Below are positions 25,507-34,120 of a DNA stretch of 64,000 nt, one piece after another. The notes beneath the pieces were generated by a model. The model was not told the origin of the DNA and searched no databases. It saw only the letters and a list, made by a program, of their open reading frames with translations. Numbering within the stretch: the stretch's first letter is position 1; every line of letters begins with the position of its first letter. Both the position numbers and the translations under genes were made by a program. Origin of the DNA: Bryobacterales bacterium (GTDB lineage: Bacteria; Acidobacteriota; Terriglobia; Bryobacterales; Bryobacteraceae); NCBI GenBank assembly GCA_003135055.1, contig PLDF01000315.1:28169-92168 (forward strand). Reading direction: 5' to 3'.

Positions 25507-26181
25507 TCAGAAGGCGTGCGCCATGCGGCGCATCGATTCGATTTCCCGCTGCGATTCCTCGTCGCGCAGGCGGATGATGGTCAACATGGCTCCCAGCAGC
25601 AGCATGGCGAGCAGTTGCCACAAGAAGATCGGCCACCAATCGGGCGGGAAACTGCCGCCGCCCCAGAATACCGGCTGCGGATGCTGTGTGCGCCACCACT
25701 TGATGGAGAAGATCACGATGGGCACGTCGATAAAGCAGAAGATGGAAAACACCGCGCTGAAGGTGGCGCGCTGCGTGGGGTCGTCAACGGCACGGCGCAG
25801 CATCAGGTATGACGCGTAAAGTATCCAGCACACCAGCGCGGAAGTGAGCCGCGCATCCCAAGCCCACCAGATACCCCACTGGTTGCGGCCCCAGATGGAG
25901 CCGGTGATCAGATTGGCGGCGAGAAACGCCAGACCGACTTCAGTTACCGAGACAGCCAGCGCATCGAAGAAAAAATTCTTAGTGAGCAGGAACAGCGCGC
26001 TCGCAATCAGCGCCACGCCGCAGGCTGTCATCGCCGTCGCGGCCACTGGGACATGAAAGAAGATGATCTTGAAAATCGCGCCTTGCGCCTTCTCGGGCGG
26101 CAGACCTACCATGATGAGGATATCGCGCGTCAGCAGCCCGGCCACCGCGATAGCCAGTACGTACAAAATCTTATCACGCAT
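25507..26181 (-). CDS. ccmC: Haem-handling protein CcmC
   Basis: 224 residues with six membrane helices. The tryptophan-rich haem-binding motif is WGIWWAWDARLTSALV, and the flanking histidine lies in FKIIFFHVPVAA. CcmC transfers haem to CcmE in the periplasm. The C-terminus is extended by a hydrophobic helix and a charged tail. It is 30 bases downstream of ccmB. Confidence 0.93.
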   Translation of the reverse strand: MRDKILYVLAIAVAGLLTRDILIMVGLPPEKAQGAIFKIIFFHVPVAATAMTACGVALIASALFLLTKNFFFDALAVSVTEVGLAFLAANLITGSIWGRNQWGIWWAWDARLTSALVCWILYASYLMLRRAVDDPTQRATFSAVFSIFCFIDVPIVIFSIKWWRTQHPQPVFWGGGSFPPDWWPIFLWQLLAMLLLGAMLTIIRLRDEESQREIESMRRMAHAF

Positions 26182-26211
26182 ATTTCACCCCACGTATTTC
26201 ATCCGGCGCCT

Positions 26212-26892
26212 TTATCCAACCAGGACGAAATCCACCAGCATCAATGCGGCGGCGGTATACATTACGTCGAAACCAATCAGCAGCTTCAGCCACAAGAAAG
26301 TATCCTTGTCGATAGCCGTACCCAGAACCAAGCCCGTGGTCAACCGCATCGCGCCCATCAGTGCGGGCGAGAGTATCGGATAAGTCAGCACGGGCAGCAT
26401 CACCTCGCGCAGCCTGATATTGACGGTGAGCGCGCTGAACATGGTTCCGATGACTGTGAGCGCCCACGCCCCAAGCGCCAACACCAGCAGCAGCTCCGGC
26501 AACTGCGTGCCCAGATGCACATTGTAAAAGATGGCGAAGACTGGCAGCGAGATCAGCTCCACGGAAAGCACCAAGGCATAGTTCGCCAGCGCCTTGCCGA
26601 GGAAGAGCGCGGCCCCGGAAATGGGCGCGGCGATCAACCCATCCAGGCAATCGTTGGGCAACTCGCGGGCGAAGCTGCGGTTGAGCACCAGCGCCCCGGC
26701 GAACGCGAACACGATCCACAGCAGGCCGCCGGCGATCTCGCGGGTGGTGTCGCTCTCCGGGTCGAAGGCAAAGCTGAAGAGCAGCAGCACTACCAATGCG
26801 AACGCCAGCGATGCGTTGACGGCTTCCTTGGTGCGCAGCTCGGCGCGCACGTCCTTGTGGGCGATGACGAAGACCTGCCGGAGAAATTCCAT
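26212..26892 (-). CDS. ccmB: ABC transporter membrane subunit CcmB
   Basis: 226 residues with six membrane helices. FLRQVFVIAHKDVRAELRTK and LNRSFARELPNDCLDGLIAAPIS are the conserved CcmB blocks (E-R-x-x-x-x-x-G-L mirrored in RELPNDCLDGLIAAP). It pairs with CcmA to release holo-CcmE using ATP. Its ATG overlaps the ccmA stop (ATGA). Confidence 0.92.
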   Translation of the reverse strand: MEFLRQVFVIAHKDVRAELRTKEAVNASLAFALVVLLLFSFAFDPESDTTREIAGGLLWIVFAFAGALVLNRSFARELPNDCLDGLIAAPISGAALFLGKALANYALVLSVELISLPVFAIFYNVHLGTQLPELLLVLALGAWALTVIGTMFSALTVNIRLREVMLPVLTYPILSPALMGAMRLTTGLVLGTAIDKDTFLWLKLLIGFDVMYTAAALMLVDFVLVG

Positions 26893-27590
26893 CAGCCCTC
26901 GCCATAACGCGCATACACATACCCCGGATCTTCCACCATCTCAGAGGTACACTCGCCCTCGAACGCCACCTGTCCGCGCACCAGCAATGCCACGTGCGAG
27001 GCCAGCTCCAGCGCCTCCCGCAATTGGTGGGTGGACATCACCACGGTCTTTCCCGCCGCGAGGGCCTGGCGCATCAGATCTTGCAGCACCGCGACGGCGC
27101 GGTCGTCGAGCGCGGTAAACGGCTCGTCGAGCAGCAGCACCGAAGGGTCGTGTATGAAGGCGCGCGCCACCGCCAGCCGCTGCCTCATGCCGCGGGAGAA
27201 TTCGCGCACCAACCCATTGCGCACGCGTTCCAGGCCGGTGCGCTCCAGCCATTCCATCGCGGAACGGCGCGGGTCGGGAAGGCGATAGAGGCGCGCGTAG
27301 AGCGTCAAATTCTCGAACGCGGAAAGCTCTTCATAGACCGAGATGCCGTGGCCGATGAAGCCGATGCGGCGGCGCGCCGCGGTCTCGCGCGGCTCGTCGC
27401 CGAGGATCTTCACCTTGCCGCGCATGGGCCGCGAGAAGCCGGCGATAATGCGGAGCAGCGTGGTTTTGCCCGCGCCGTTGCGCCCGATCAGCGCCAGGCA
27501 CGATCCGGCTGCGGCGCCAAGGCGTACGTCGCGCAGGGCAGGGTAGTCCCCGTAGAATTTCCAAACACCTTCAACCGCGACCGCGTCCAT
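26892..27590 (-). CDS. ccmA: ABC transporter ATPase CcmA
   Basis: 232 residues from the ATG at 27590. Walker A is IGRNGAGKTTLLRIIAG, the signature region REFSRGMRQRLAVARA, and Walker B PSVLLLDEPFTALDD; the H-loop is in STHQLREA. It powers release of haem-loaded CcmE. The start overlaps the stop of the preceding gene by 20 bases, showing co-translation within the operon. Confidence 0.92.
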   Translation of the reverse strand: MDAVAVEGVWKFYGDYPALRDVRLGAAAGSCLALIGRNGAGKTTLLRIIAGFSRPMRGKVKILGDEPRETAARRRIGFIGHGISVYEELSAFENLTLYARLYRLPDPRRSAMEWLERTGLERVRNGLVREFSRGMRQRLAVARAFIHDPSVLLLDEPFTALDDRAVAVLQDLMRQALAAGKTVVMSTHQLREALELASHVALLVRGQVAFEGECTSEMVEDPGYVYARYGEG

Positions 27591-28587
27591 TGGCCTCCTT
27601 GCGGTAGAGCAATGCGAAACCCAGGCCCAAGATGCCGAGCGCGATGGCCAAAATCGGCTTGACCTCGCCGAACACTCGCGGCATGGTGGCCTCGATCTCC
27701 GGACCGGCGCTGGCGCCCTGGGTTGTATCCTGCGCCGCATCCGGCGCCGCTGCTCCTTGGGTTGAATCGGGCGTTGCCACTTCGGCGCCGGTGAGCTGGA
27801 TGTTATACGCAGTGCCGGGAAGTCCGAAGATGTGCGCCTTTGTGCGCGGCTCCTGGCCGAGGTCGGTCAGATTCTCGGCCGTAAGAGTGACCCCGTCGGG
27901 AACGATGAGGTAAGTGTTATCGTCTTTGGTCACAATCTTACCTTCGTACTGCGAGCCCATCGTGTAAGGGACACTGTAAGTCAGATCGAAGCGAGTCTCA
28001 CCGGGCTTGATGGGGAAATCCATCTTGTAGATGTCCGGCTTCGGCGATTTCGTAGCGCTGGCGGGGACGTCCACGCCGCCGGGAGCCGTGGCACGAATCT
28101 GAAGCTTGCTATGAGTGTTGGACAGGAAGAAATGCAGCGTGCCGTCTTTGGGGTCGTTCCAAGTGGTCTGGCCGTCATTCTTGAGAAGAAAGGTTTCGTT
28201 GACGGTCATCTGCCCGGCGCCAGGCTCGAACAGGATCATGTGCTTGTCGACTTTGGCGGCGCCTGGGTTCTTCGAAGAGTCGTAGACGTCGAGCGAGAGG
28301 CCGCTCGATGGAGTGCCCGGAGGCAGCATACGGCTGTAGGTGACGCCGTCCCAGGTGGCGCGGAGGAGCGTGGGGCCGTCTACGGACACCGTAAACGCGA
28401 ACTTGCCTTGGGCGTCGGTCTTCGCGTTGCCGGCGTTGTCGCTCAGCATCCCGGTATTAGCATTCATTTTACTGACGCTGATGGCGACGCCCGGTTGCGG
28501 TTGGCCGGTACTGCCGTTGATCACCACGCCATCGATGGAGGCCGCGGCGGGGGTGCAGCAGAGGAGGAATAGGACGATGCGGTTCAT
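27571..28587 (-). CDS. Carboxypeptidase-regulatory-domain membrane protein of the ccm operon
   Basis: 338 residues from ATG 28587; the long in-frame upstream extension is translated repeat DNA and is excluded. Signal peptide NRIVLFLLCCTPAAASID, then a carboxypeptidase regulatory/transthyretin-like fold (GVVINGSTGQPQPGVAISVS, DAQGKFAFTVSVDGPTLLRA) at about 20-110. A beta-rich middle (MTVNETFLLKNDGQTTWND) and a C-terminal membrane helix (ILAIALGILGLGFALLYRK) follow. It sits between ccmH-side genes and ccmA and overlaps ccmA. It may assist periplasmic apocytochrome handling, by location only. Confidence 0.72.
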   Translation of the reverse strand: MNRIVLFLLCCTPAAASIDGVVINGSTGQPQPGVAISVSKMNANTGMLSDNAGNAKTDAQGKFAFTVSVDGPTLLRATWDGVTYSRMLPPGTPSSGLSLDVYDSSKNPGAAKVDKHMILFEPGAGQMTVNETFLLKNDGQTTWNDPKDGTLHFFLSNTHSKLQIRATAPGGVDVPASATKSPKPDIYKMDFPIKPGETRFDLTYSVPYTMGSQYEGKIVTKDDNTYLIVPDGVTLTAENLTDLGQEPRTKAHIFGLPGTAYNIQLTGAEVATPDSTQGAAAPDAAQDTTQGASAGPEIEATMPRVFGEVKPILAIALGILGLGFALLYRKEANGRGRG

Positions 28588-28612
28588 TGGGCTGCTACCG
28601 TAAGCTGAGGCC

Positions 28613-28829
28613 TCAACGCGGAGCCGCGGAGAGGCGGAGGCGGCGCGGAGATTGACAGAAGACGACTCGATATTGCACGCGGATCGAAGCGCGTTCACAC
28701 GAGTGGGGGACGGTCCCGGGAGGGAACGTCTCTGGCGGCGGAAACCGGCGCGTGAGCAGGCAAAGAGAGCCGGCTGAAAGCCGGCTGCAGCCAGGATTGG
28801 CTGCCCCACAGTGCGTGCGCCACGATTTG
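28613..28829. repeat. Cluster of dispersed repeats between ccm genes
   Basis: Contains a single arm of the 15156-type repeat (28613-28640), a half-site of the GCGTTCACA family (28690-28705), a 46-bp block at 28765-28810 identical to 29884-29929, and a tail (28811-28829) matching the end of the copy at 35197-35264. Stacked repeats with no gene. Confidence 0.75.
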
Positions 28830-28832
28830 ATT

Positions 28833-29300
28833 TCATTGGGTTGCTACCTTCATGGGCTTGCCGCACTCGCCGCAGAATTTCAATTGCTTTTCGAATTTGG
28901 CCCCGCAGGCGGAACACGCCCGGCCGTCGGGCTGCGGCGGTTGCGGTTCGGAACGCTCCGCTCCCTTACGGTCGCGGCTCCGATCGGAGCGCGCGTCGGC
29001 AAGCGGTTGTGGCGGCGTGGCGTTGCCGTTGAGCTGGGCTTTCAGCTTGTCAACCGCGGCCATCACAGCGGCTAACTCCTTTTGCAAGTCCTGTTTTGTG
29101 TGCTGATAATCGATGTCGGAGAGCTTGCCTACCCGATATTCGAACTGCAGATCGCGGAGGTTTTCGTAAATAGAAGCCTTGCGCTCGTCAAGATGTCTGA
29201 AGGGCGATGGCGGCTCGACGTCCGGCAGATCCTGTGGACGCACCATCAGCACGAAAGCGATGACCGCGATCGCGATTAGACAGGTTAGAGCGATGATCAC
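28833..29300 (-). CDS. CcmI-like helical membrane protein with zinc ribbon
   Basis: 155 residues from a GTG at 29300, six bases after ccmH. One membrane helix (ALTCLIAIAVIAFVLMV), then a coiled-coil (ERKASIYENLRDLQFEYRVG, LQKELAAVMAAVDKLKAQL) and a C-terminal zinc ribbon CSACGAKFEKQLKFCGECG. The helical part resembles the N-terminal region of CcmI/CycH. The low-complexity segment between them (DARSDRSRDRKGAERSEP) is encoded by a dispersed repeat that occurs elsewhere in the window, so the linker is a repeat insertion read in frame. Confidence 0.7.
   Translation of the reverse strand: MIIALTCLIAIAVIAFVLMVRPQDLPDVEPPSPFRHLDERKASIYENLRDLQFEYRVGKLSDIDYQHTKQDLQKELAAVMAAVDKLKAQLNGNATPPQPLADARSDRSRDRKGAERSEPQPPQPDGRACSACGAKFEKQLKFCGECGKPMKVATQ
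28961..29008. repeat. REP-type repeat, copy A (inside a coding sequence)
   Basis: CTTACGGTCGCGGCTCCGAT CGGAGC followed by GCGCGTCGGCAAGCGGTT. Copies B (52660-52740) and C (58554-58756) share the same order. GGCTCCGATCGGAGC is palindromic at its centre. Confidence 0.75.
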
Positions 29301-29306
29301 CGGAAG

Positions 29307-29771
29307 TTACTCAAAGTTGGCGAGATCCTTTTCGATCTGGTCTTTGTATTTTTCGAGCGCCGGGTCGTCTAACTGCATCGGCCCGAGCTCGGCGAGCGGT
29401 TGCGGCTTGCGAAATTTGATTAGGAACCACCAGAGACCCACCAAGCCTAAGCCGACGGCGGAATACGGTACCACCCATCCGGACGCGCTGGGCTTTGACA
29501 GATAAACGCCGGCGCCGTAATCGCGTACGAACGAATCGATAATCTGCCCATCGGTCATCCCCAGGGCCTGCATGCGCGCAATCCGCTCTTTGGCGGGCTT
29601 TGAGAAGCTGCACTCGAGCATGGCACAGGTGGCCACGGAATCCGGGCAGCCGCATTGGCAGCGAAGATGCATGCCTACGCGGCGCGTATCCACGCTGGGT
29701 TTTTCGGCGGCGGTCTGGGCTGACGCAAGGGCAGCGGCGGCTAGCATTAGGGCGATTAGGTTAGCGCGCAT
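29307..29771 (-). CDS. ccmH: Cytochrome c maturation protein CcmH
   Basis: 154 residues: signal peptide ALMLAAAALASAQT, then LRCQCGCPDSVATCAMLECS. Standard CcmH has LRCxxCQ; here the thioredox pair lies within a richer cysteine cluster. DYGAGVYLSKPSASGWVVPY and a membrane helix (AVGLGLVGLWWFLIKF) follow, typical of the short CcmH. It reduces apocytochrome CxxCH cysteines for haem attachment by CcmF. Followed by the zinc-ribbon protein. Confidence 0.85.
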   Translation of the reverse strand: MRANLIALMLAAAALASAQTAAEKPSVDTRRVGMHLRCQCGCPDSVATCAMLECSFSKPAKERIARMQALGMTDGQIIDSFVRDYGAGVYLSKPSASGWVVPYSAVGLGLVGLWWFLIKFRKPQPLAELGPMQLDDPALEKYKDQIEKDLANFE

Positions 29772-29792
29772 GGTTTAGATGCTCCGGAGAAG

Positions 29793-29929
29793 ACGCGTTC
29801 ACACGAGTGTGAACGCTGCACGCAGGTGCCCAGAGGGCGCCCAGTGCGCCACGATGGGCTGAGGCATGGGGGGCTGGGACACGGAGAGCCGGCTGAAAGC
29901 CGGCTGCAGCCAGGATTGGCTGCCCCACA
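29793..29929. repeat. Dispersed repeats between ccmF and ccmH
   Basis: 29793-29854 contains the palindrome GCGTTCACACGAGTGTGAACGC-type core (arms GCGTTCACA/TGTGAACGC) and the GCACGCA...GTGCGCCACGAT tail; 29884-29929 is the 46-bp block identical to 28765-28810. They fill the gap between two ccm genes. Confidence 0.8.
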
Positions 29930-29944
29930 AGGCGGCGAATCAAG

Positions 29945-31957
29945 TTAGTTTTGGACTGGGGCATGTTTCCTGGTTACGCCGATTACTTCCGTGCGGGCGT
30001 ATTGCATCTTGATTTTGCTTGGGGTGAGGCAGATAAATGTGCCGCCTATGAGCACCAGGCCGCCGATCCAGATCCATGAGACTAACGGGAAAACGTAGGC
30101 TTGTATCACTGCCCGCTTGTTGTCGTCGGACATGCCGCCAAAATTCAAGTAGAGATCTTCATTGGGGCGCTGGCGGATGCCGACCTCCGAAGTGCCCTGG
30201 CGGCTGGCTTTGTAGAAGCGCTTCTCCGGCTTGAGCGTGCCTATGATCTCGCCGTTCTTCGAAACCTGCATGATGGCGCGATGCCAGCCGTAGTTCTCGT
30301 TGTCGCCCATCTGCAGGTCGATCATCTTCAGGTCGTAGACGCCCACGCGCATGGTGTCGCCGGTGTTCAATTCCTTCACTTCGGCCTGATTGAACGCATG
30401 CCCTGTGAAGCCGATGAACATCAGCACGATGCCCATGTGCACCAGATACCCGCCGTAGCGGCGCGTGTTGCGATGCGTCAACTCTACCGTGGCGCGCAGC
30501 AGGTTCATGGAGCTCTTGGCGCCGATGGCGCGCGCGCCCTTGTAAAACTCCGCCAGCACCGTCAGGATCACGAACAGGCAGAAGCCGAACGAGATGATCG
30601 CGTAGAAATTGCGCATTCCCGCCGCTACCAGTCCGACGGCCAAAACGAGCGCGGCCAGGCCCGGATACTGGAAGTTGCGGCGGAGACTATCCACCGAAGT
30701 GCGCCGCCATGCGAACAGCGGGCCAACGCCGGTGAGCAGCAGCAAAAACAGCCCGATGGGCACCATCAGGCGGTTGTACCAATCGACGTCGAGCGAGATT
30801 TTATCGCCCGAAACGGCTTCGGAAATCACCGGAAACAGCGTGCCCCACAGCACCGCGAAGCAGCTAGCCAGAAGAATCAGATTATTGAACAGGAAGCTGG
30901 ATTCGCGCGAGATGACGCTCTCAAGCTGCGATTCGCTCTTGAGGTATTCCAACCGGTCGAGAATCAGCCAGACCGTGGCCGCTATGCCGATGGCGATAAA
31001 CGTCACAAAGTACTTTCCGATATCCGACCGCGCGAATGCGTGCACCGATTGCACGATGCCCGAGCGCGTCAGGAACGTGCCCAGAATGCACAGGAAGAAC
31101 GTCGCCGAGACCAGCACGATGTTCCACACCTTCATCATGCCCTTCTTTTCCTGCATCATCACCGAGTGCAGAAACGCCGTGCCGCTCAACCAGGGCAGCA
31201 GGGAGGCGTTTTCCACCGGGTCCCAACCCCAGTAGCCGCCCCATCCGAGTACGTGATAGGCCCACGCCGCGCCCAGCATGACGCCGCAGCTCTGGAAGAG
31301 CCACGTGACCAGAGTCCAGCGGCGCGTGGTGTGGATCCACGCATCGCCCTTCTGTTTGGTGATCAGCGACGCGATGGCGAAAGCGAACGGAACCGTGAAG
31401 CCCACGTAGCCCAGGTACAGCATGGGCGGGTGGATGGCCATGGCCGGATATTGCAGCAGCGGGCTGAGGCCGTTGCCATCCGGCACGGAGGTGATCAGCT
31501 TATCCACCGTCAGCATTTGGAACGCGTTGGCGACGAAGTTATTGAGGATCAGGAAAAAGGTCTGCACCGTGGCCATCACGGCGACCACGTACGGCATGAT
31601 GTCGCGATGCTTGCGGCGGTTGGTGACCACCACCACGACGGCGTACGTGGAAAGCAGCCAGCTCCAAAGCAGCAGCGACCCTTCCTGCCCGCCCCACCAC
31701 GACGCGAACTTGTACAGCAAGGGCATGGCCCGGTTGCTGTGCTCGGCGACGTAGGCAAAGCGGAAATCGCTGGTCATGAGCCGCGAGACCAGGATGCCCG
31801 CGGCCAGCGTGATGAGCGCCCACACGGCATAAACGGCGCGCTCGCCGCTGGCGATCAGAAACGGCTTGTTGCGCAACCGGCCGACGGCCGATGCCAATGC
31901 CGCATACACAGCCACGCAGAAGGCCATCAGAATGGCCAGCGAACCTACGTTTTCCAT
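29945..31957 (-). CDS. ccmF: Cytochrome c haem lyase CcmF
   Basis: 670 residues from ATG 31957 with about 14 membrane helices. The WWD motif is present: HVLGWGGYWGWDPVENASLL PWL. Histidine ligands lie in AIHPPMLYLGYVG and RYGGYLVHMGIVLMFIG. The soluble C-terminal domain (LKMIDLQMGDNENYGWHRA to EDLYLNFGG) precedes a final helix. CcmF forms the thioether bonds between haem from CcmE and apocytochrome c. It starts 10 bases after ccmE. Confidence 0.96.
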   Translation of the reverse strand: MENVGSLAILMAFCVAVYAALASAVGRLRNKPFLIASGERAVYAVWALITLAAGILVSRLMTSDFRFAYVAEHSNRAMPLLYKFASWWGGQEGSLLLWSWLLSTYAVVVVVTNRRKHRDIMPYVVAVMATVQTFFLILNNFVANAFQMLTVDKLITSVPDGNGLSPLLQYPAMAIHPPMLYLGYVGFTVPFAFAIASLITKQKGDAWIHTTRRWTLVTWLFQSCGVMLGAAWAYHVLGWGGYWGWDPVENASLLPWLSGTAFLHSVMMQEKKGMMKVWNIVLVSATFFLCILGTFLTRSGIVQSVHAFARSDIGKYFVTFIAIGIAATVWLILDRLEYLKSESQLESVISRESSFLFNNLILLASCFAVLWGTLFPVISEAVSGDKISLDVDWYNRLMVPIGLFLLLLTGVGPLFAWRRTSVDSLRRNFQYPGLAALVLAVGLVAAGMRNFYAIISFGFCLFVILTVLAEFYKGARAIGAKSSMNLLRATVELTHRNTRRYGGYLVHMGIVLMFIGFTGHAFNQAEVKELNTGDTMRVGVYDLKMIDLQMGDNENYGWHRAIMQVSKNGEIIGTLKPEKRFYKASRQGTSEVGIRQRPNEDLYLNFGGMSDDNKRAVIQAYVFPLVSWIWIGGLVLIGGTFICLTPSKIKMQYARTEVIGVTRKHAPVQN

Positions 31958-31967
31958 GCTTACCTCG

Positions 31968-32414
31968 TTAGATGGCGCTTTTGCCGGCGTTGATATTGGG
32001 AGGGGCTTCGCCGGGTTTGAGCTGTCCCGGTTTCGCCTCATACTTAGACGCGCATTTGGCCTGAATCTTCCCGGCGCGAAAAACGCCGTCTGTGTCGAGC
32101 TTGCCGTCGGCCAATGCCTGCGCGCCGTCGCGGAAGGTATCGGGCAGCGGTTCCGAGCCGGTATAGGCGACCGTAAGCTTCAGCTTGTCCTGTATCAGGA
32201 CGAATTGAGTCTCTTTACCCACGCGCCGGATGGATCCGGCGGCCACATCGCCGCCCACGCGCAGCCGCTTGCCGTAAGCCTGGCCGCCCATCTGGTCCAT
32301 TTCGGAGATGGACTTGTAGTACGTCTGGCTGCCGCTCATCCCGGACGCGGCCAACCAGGCCAGCGTTCCGATGACGATCACGATCAGCGCCGCGAATTTG
32401 CCGTACTTTCTCAT
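31968..32414 (-). CDS. ccmE: Haem chaperone CcmE, CxxxY variant
   Basis: 148 residues from ATG 32414: one membrane helix (FAALIVIVIGTLAWLAASG), then the OB-fold (KRLRVGGDVAAGSIRR, TQFVLIQDKLKLTVAYTGSE, GVFRAGKIQAK). The usual haem-binding HxxxY is here CASKY, that is Cys121-x3-Tyr125. Such CxxxY CcmE proteins are known from Desulfovibrio and archaea. The tail is Pro/Gly-rich. It is the first gene of the minus-strand ccm cluster. Confidence 0.9.
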   Translation of the reverse strand: MRKYGKFAALIVIVIGTLAWLAASGMSGSQTYYKSISEMDQMGGQAYGKRLRVGGDVAAGSIRRVGKETQFVLIQDKLKLTVAYTGSEPLPDTFRDGAQALADGKLDTDGVFRAGKIQAKCASKYEAKPGQLKPGEAPPNINAGKSAI

Positions 32415-33069
32415 AGCTGGTAGACCCTCCAGTATAGCTCTATTCTTCAACGCGGTTCTTTGAGCACGTTTCTTTCAATACGCTTTCGAAGCATTAGACG
32501 CGTGCGGGGCGTCAGGGCTTCCCCATATTTCTCCATGGAAGGGGCATGTGGGATGCCATCCGCTCCGTGGCAGACCATCGGAAGATTGCGCCTAAAGCGT
32601 TTGGTTGGTTGAATCGCGGCTTGGCGAGATCCGGAGCTTTTGGTCGAAACCGGGTGCTGGAGCTGAGGTGCTGCGCCATTTAACACACCTGTTGGTCAGA
32701 ACGCCTGGGACAGGCCTTATTATGGATGCCCCACCTCCGCTGGGCGTATGTCGGTTGATTTCTCGCGGTTTTTGGGCGGCTGGCGTCGTCTTGCGGCGCG
32801 GCGGACTGGCGCGGATAGTGTCCGTTTGTGGGACTAGGGTCGTTTGGCATATCGGCATGGCATACCTGGATAAATCGGGGCGCCGACCGGATCGAGGCGC
32901 GAAAGATGCGGACTGCGGCCTGCATGACAGGGTGCTTAAAACGCTTTCGGGATTTCCTTGCTCGTCGGCGAAATCCTGTTCACTCACGGTCGCGGCTCTG
33001 TCTCGACTGCGCGTATTTGGAGATAGTCGCCAAGAAGACGTGTAAGCACCCTGCATGACGCAGCAGCCT
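32415..33069. other. Gene-free region upstream of ccmE and downstream of mdh
   Basis: Frames up to 150 codons exist on both strands but none looks like a protein (Arg/Ser/Pro-rich, no family). It contains the second copy of the 19-bp sequence at 7940 (32829-32847) and short partial inverted repeats around 32920 and 33040. It probably holds remnants of a decayed element plus the ccmE promoter. Confidence 0.5.
32829..32847. repeat. 19-bp sequence shared with 7940-7958
   Basis: Exact reverse complement of the 7940-7958 sequence; similarity continues about 12 bases on one side. Confidence 0.6.
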
Positions 33070-33097
33070 GACAGACGACGAAACCCGATCGTCTGTC
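33070..33097 (-). terminator. REP-like hairpin abutting the mdh stop codon
   Basis: GACAGACGA (33070-33078) pairs with TCGTCTGTC (33089-33097) around a 10-base loop. The stem starts at the base immediately after the mdh TAG. It lacks a T tract, so termination is plausible but not certain; a similar hairpin sits at the stop of the biotin carrier gene. Confidence 0.5.
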
Positions 33098-34030
33098 CTA
33101 CTGTTTCTGTTTGAGGACGTCGACCATTTCCTGAACCGAGGCGGCGCTCTTCTTCAGCATGGCCATCTCATCGCCGGTCAACCTGACTTCGTAGATCTTC
33201 TCGACGCCAGCGGCGCCGAGTTTGACCGGGACTCCCACGTACACGCCGTCGATACCGTATTCGCCTTCGAGATAGGCGGAGCAAGGCAGAACCTTCTTCT
33301 TGTCTTTGAGAATCGCTTCGGCCATTTCGACGGCGGAGGCCGACGGCGCGTAGTAGGCGCTGCCGGTCTTGAGATACTTCACGATCTCGGCGCCGCCGTT
33401 GCGAGTGCGGTCCACGATGCGGTCGATGGCGGCCTGGTCCATCAGCTCGGTAAGCGGGATGCCGGAAACGCTGCTGAGGCGGACGATGGGAACCATGGTG
33501 TCGCCATGGCCGCCCATTACCACGCCGGTCACGTTTTCAACGGATACCTTCAGTTCTTCCGCGATGAAGGTGCGGAAGCGGGCGCTATCGAGCACGCCGG
33601 CCATGCCGACGACGCGGTTCTTGGGAAACTTCGACGCCCAGAACGCCGCCTGCGTCATGACGTCGAGCGGGTTGGTGACCACGATGATGATGCAGTTGGG
33701 CGAATACTTAGCGACCTGTTCGGCGGACGTGCGCACCACGTCGTTGTTCGCGAACAGTAAGTCGTCGCGGCTCATGCCGGGTTTGCGCGCGAGGCCCGCG
33801 GTGATGATGGCGATATCGGAATTCGCCGTGGGCGCGTAATCGTTGGCCCCCGTGATGGAAACATCGTAGCCCTGCACGGGTCCGGATTCCAGGATGTCGA
33901 GGCCTTTTCCCTGCGGTACGCCTTCGACTACGTCGACCAGAACGACATCGGCCAGTTCCTTATCCGCGATGCGCAAAGCGCAATTGGCGCCGACGTTGCC
34001 CGCGCCCACAACCGTAACTTTCTTTCGCAA
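33098..34030 (-). CDS. mdh: Malate dehydrogenase (lactate dehydrogenase-like type)
   Basis: 310 residues. Rossmann motif [19 protein letters not shown] near the N-terminus; [54 protein letters not shown] and [20 protein letters not shown] are typical of the MDH/LDH family, with the catalytic His in GGHGD and Arg residues for substrate carboxylates. It is most like the tetrameric [LDH-like] MDHs of many bacteria and catalyses NAD-dependent malate/oxaloacetate interconversion in the TCA cycle. The start is TTG at 34030, supported by AAAGGAG six bases upstream. Confidence 0.95.
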   Translation of the reverse strand: MRKKVTVVGAGNVGANCALRIADKELADVVLVDVVEGVPQGKGLDILESGPVQGYDVSITGANDYAPTANSDIAIITAGLARKPGMSRDDLLFANNDVVRTSAEQVAKYSPNCIIIVVTNPLDVMTQAAFWASKFPKNRVVGMAGVLDSARFRTFIAEELKVSVENVTGVVMGGHGDTMVPIVRLSSVSGIPLTELMDQAAIDRIVDRTRNGGAEIVKYLKTGSAYYAPSASAVEMAEAILKDKKKVLPCSAYLEGEYGIDGVYVGVPVKLGAAGVEKIYEVRLTGDEMAMLKKSAASVQEMVDVLKQKQ

Positions 34031-34120
34031 TGCAAGCTCCTTTGGGGGTGAATGGAACTTCGATTATAGCCTGAGGGATGTTCTTCCGGGTGCTCGAACG
34101 CTGGTAGCATGGGAACAGCG

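Noticed and set aside
30101..31993. A 630-codon plus-strand frame opposite ccmF
   Set aside because: It is the antisense shadow of ccmF: His/Arg/Gln-rich composition and no family resemblance.
32592..33056. 150-codon frames on both strands upstream of ccmE
   Set aside because: Low-complexity Arg/Pro/Ser composition, overlapping frames on both strands and no family resemblance.
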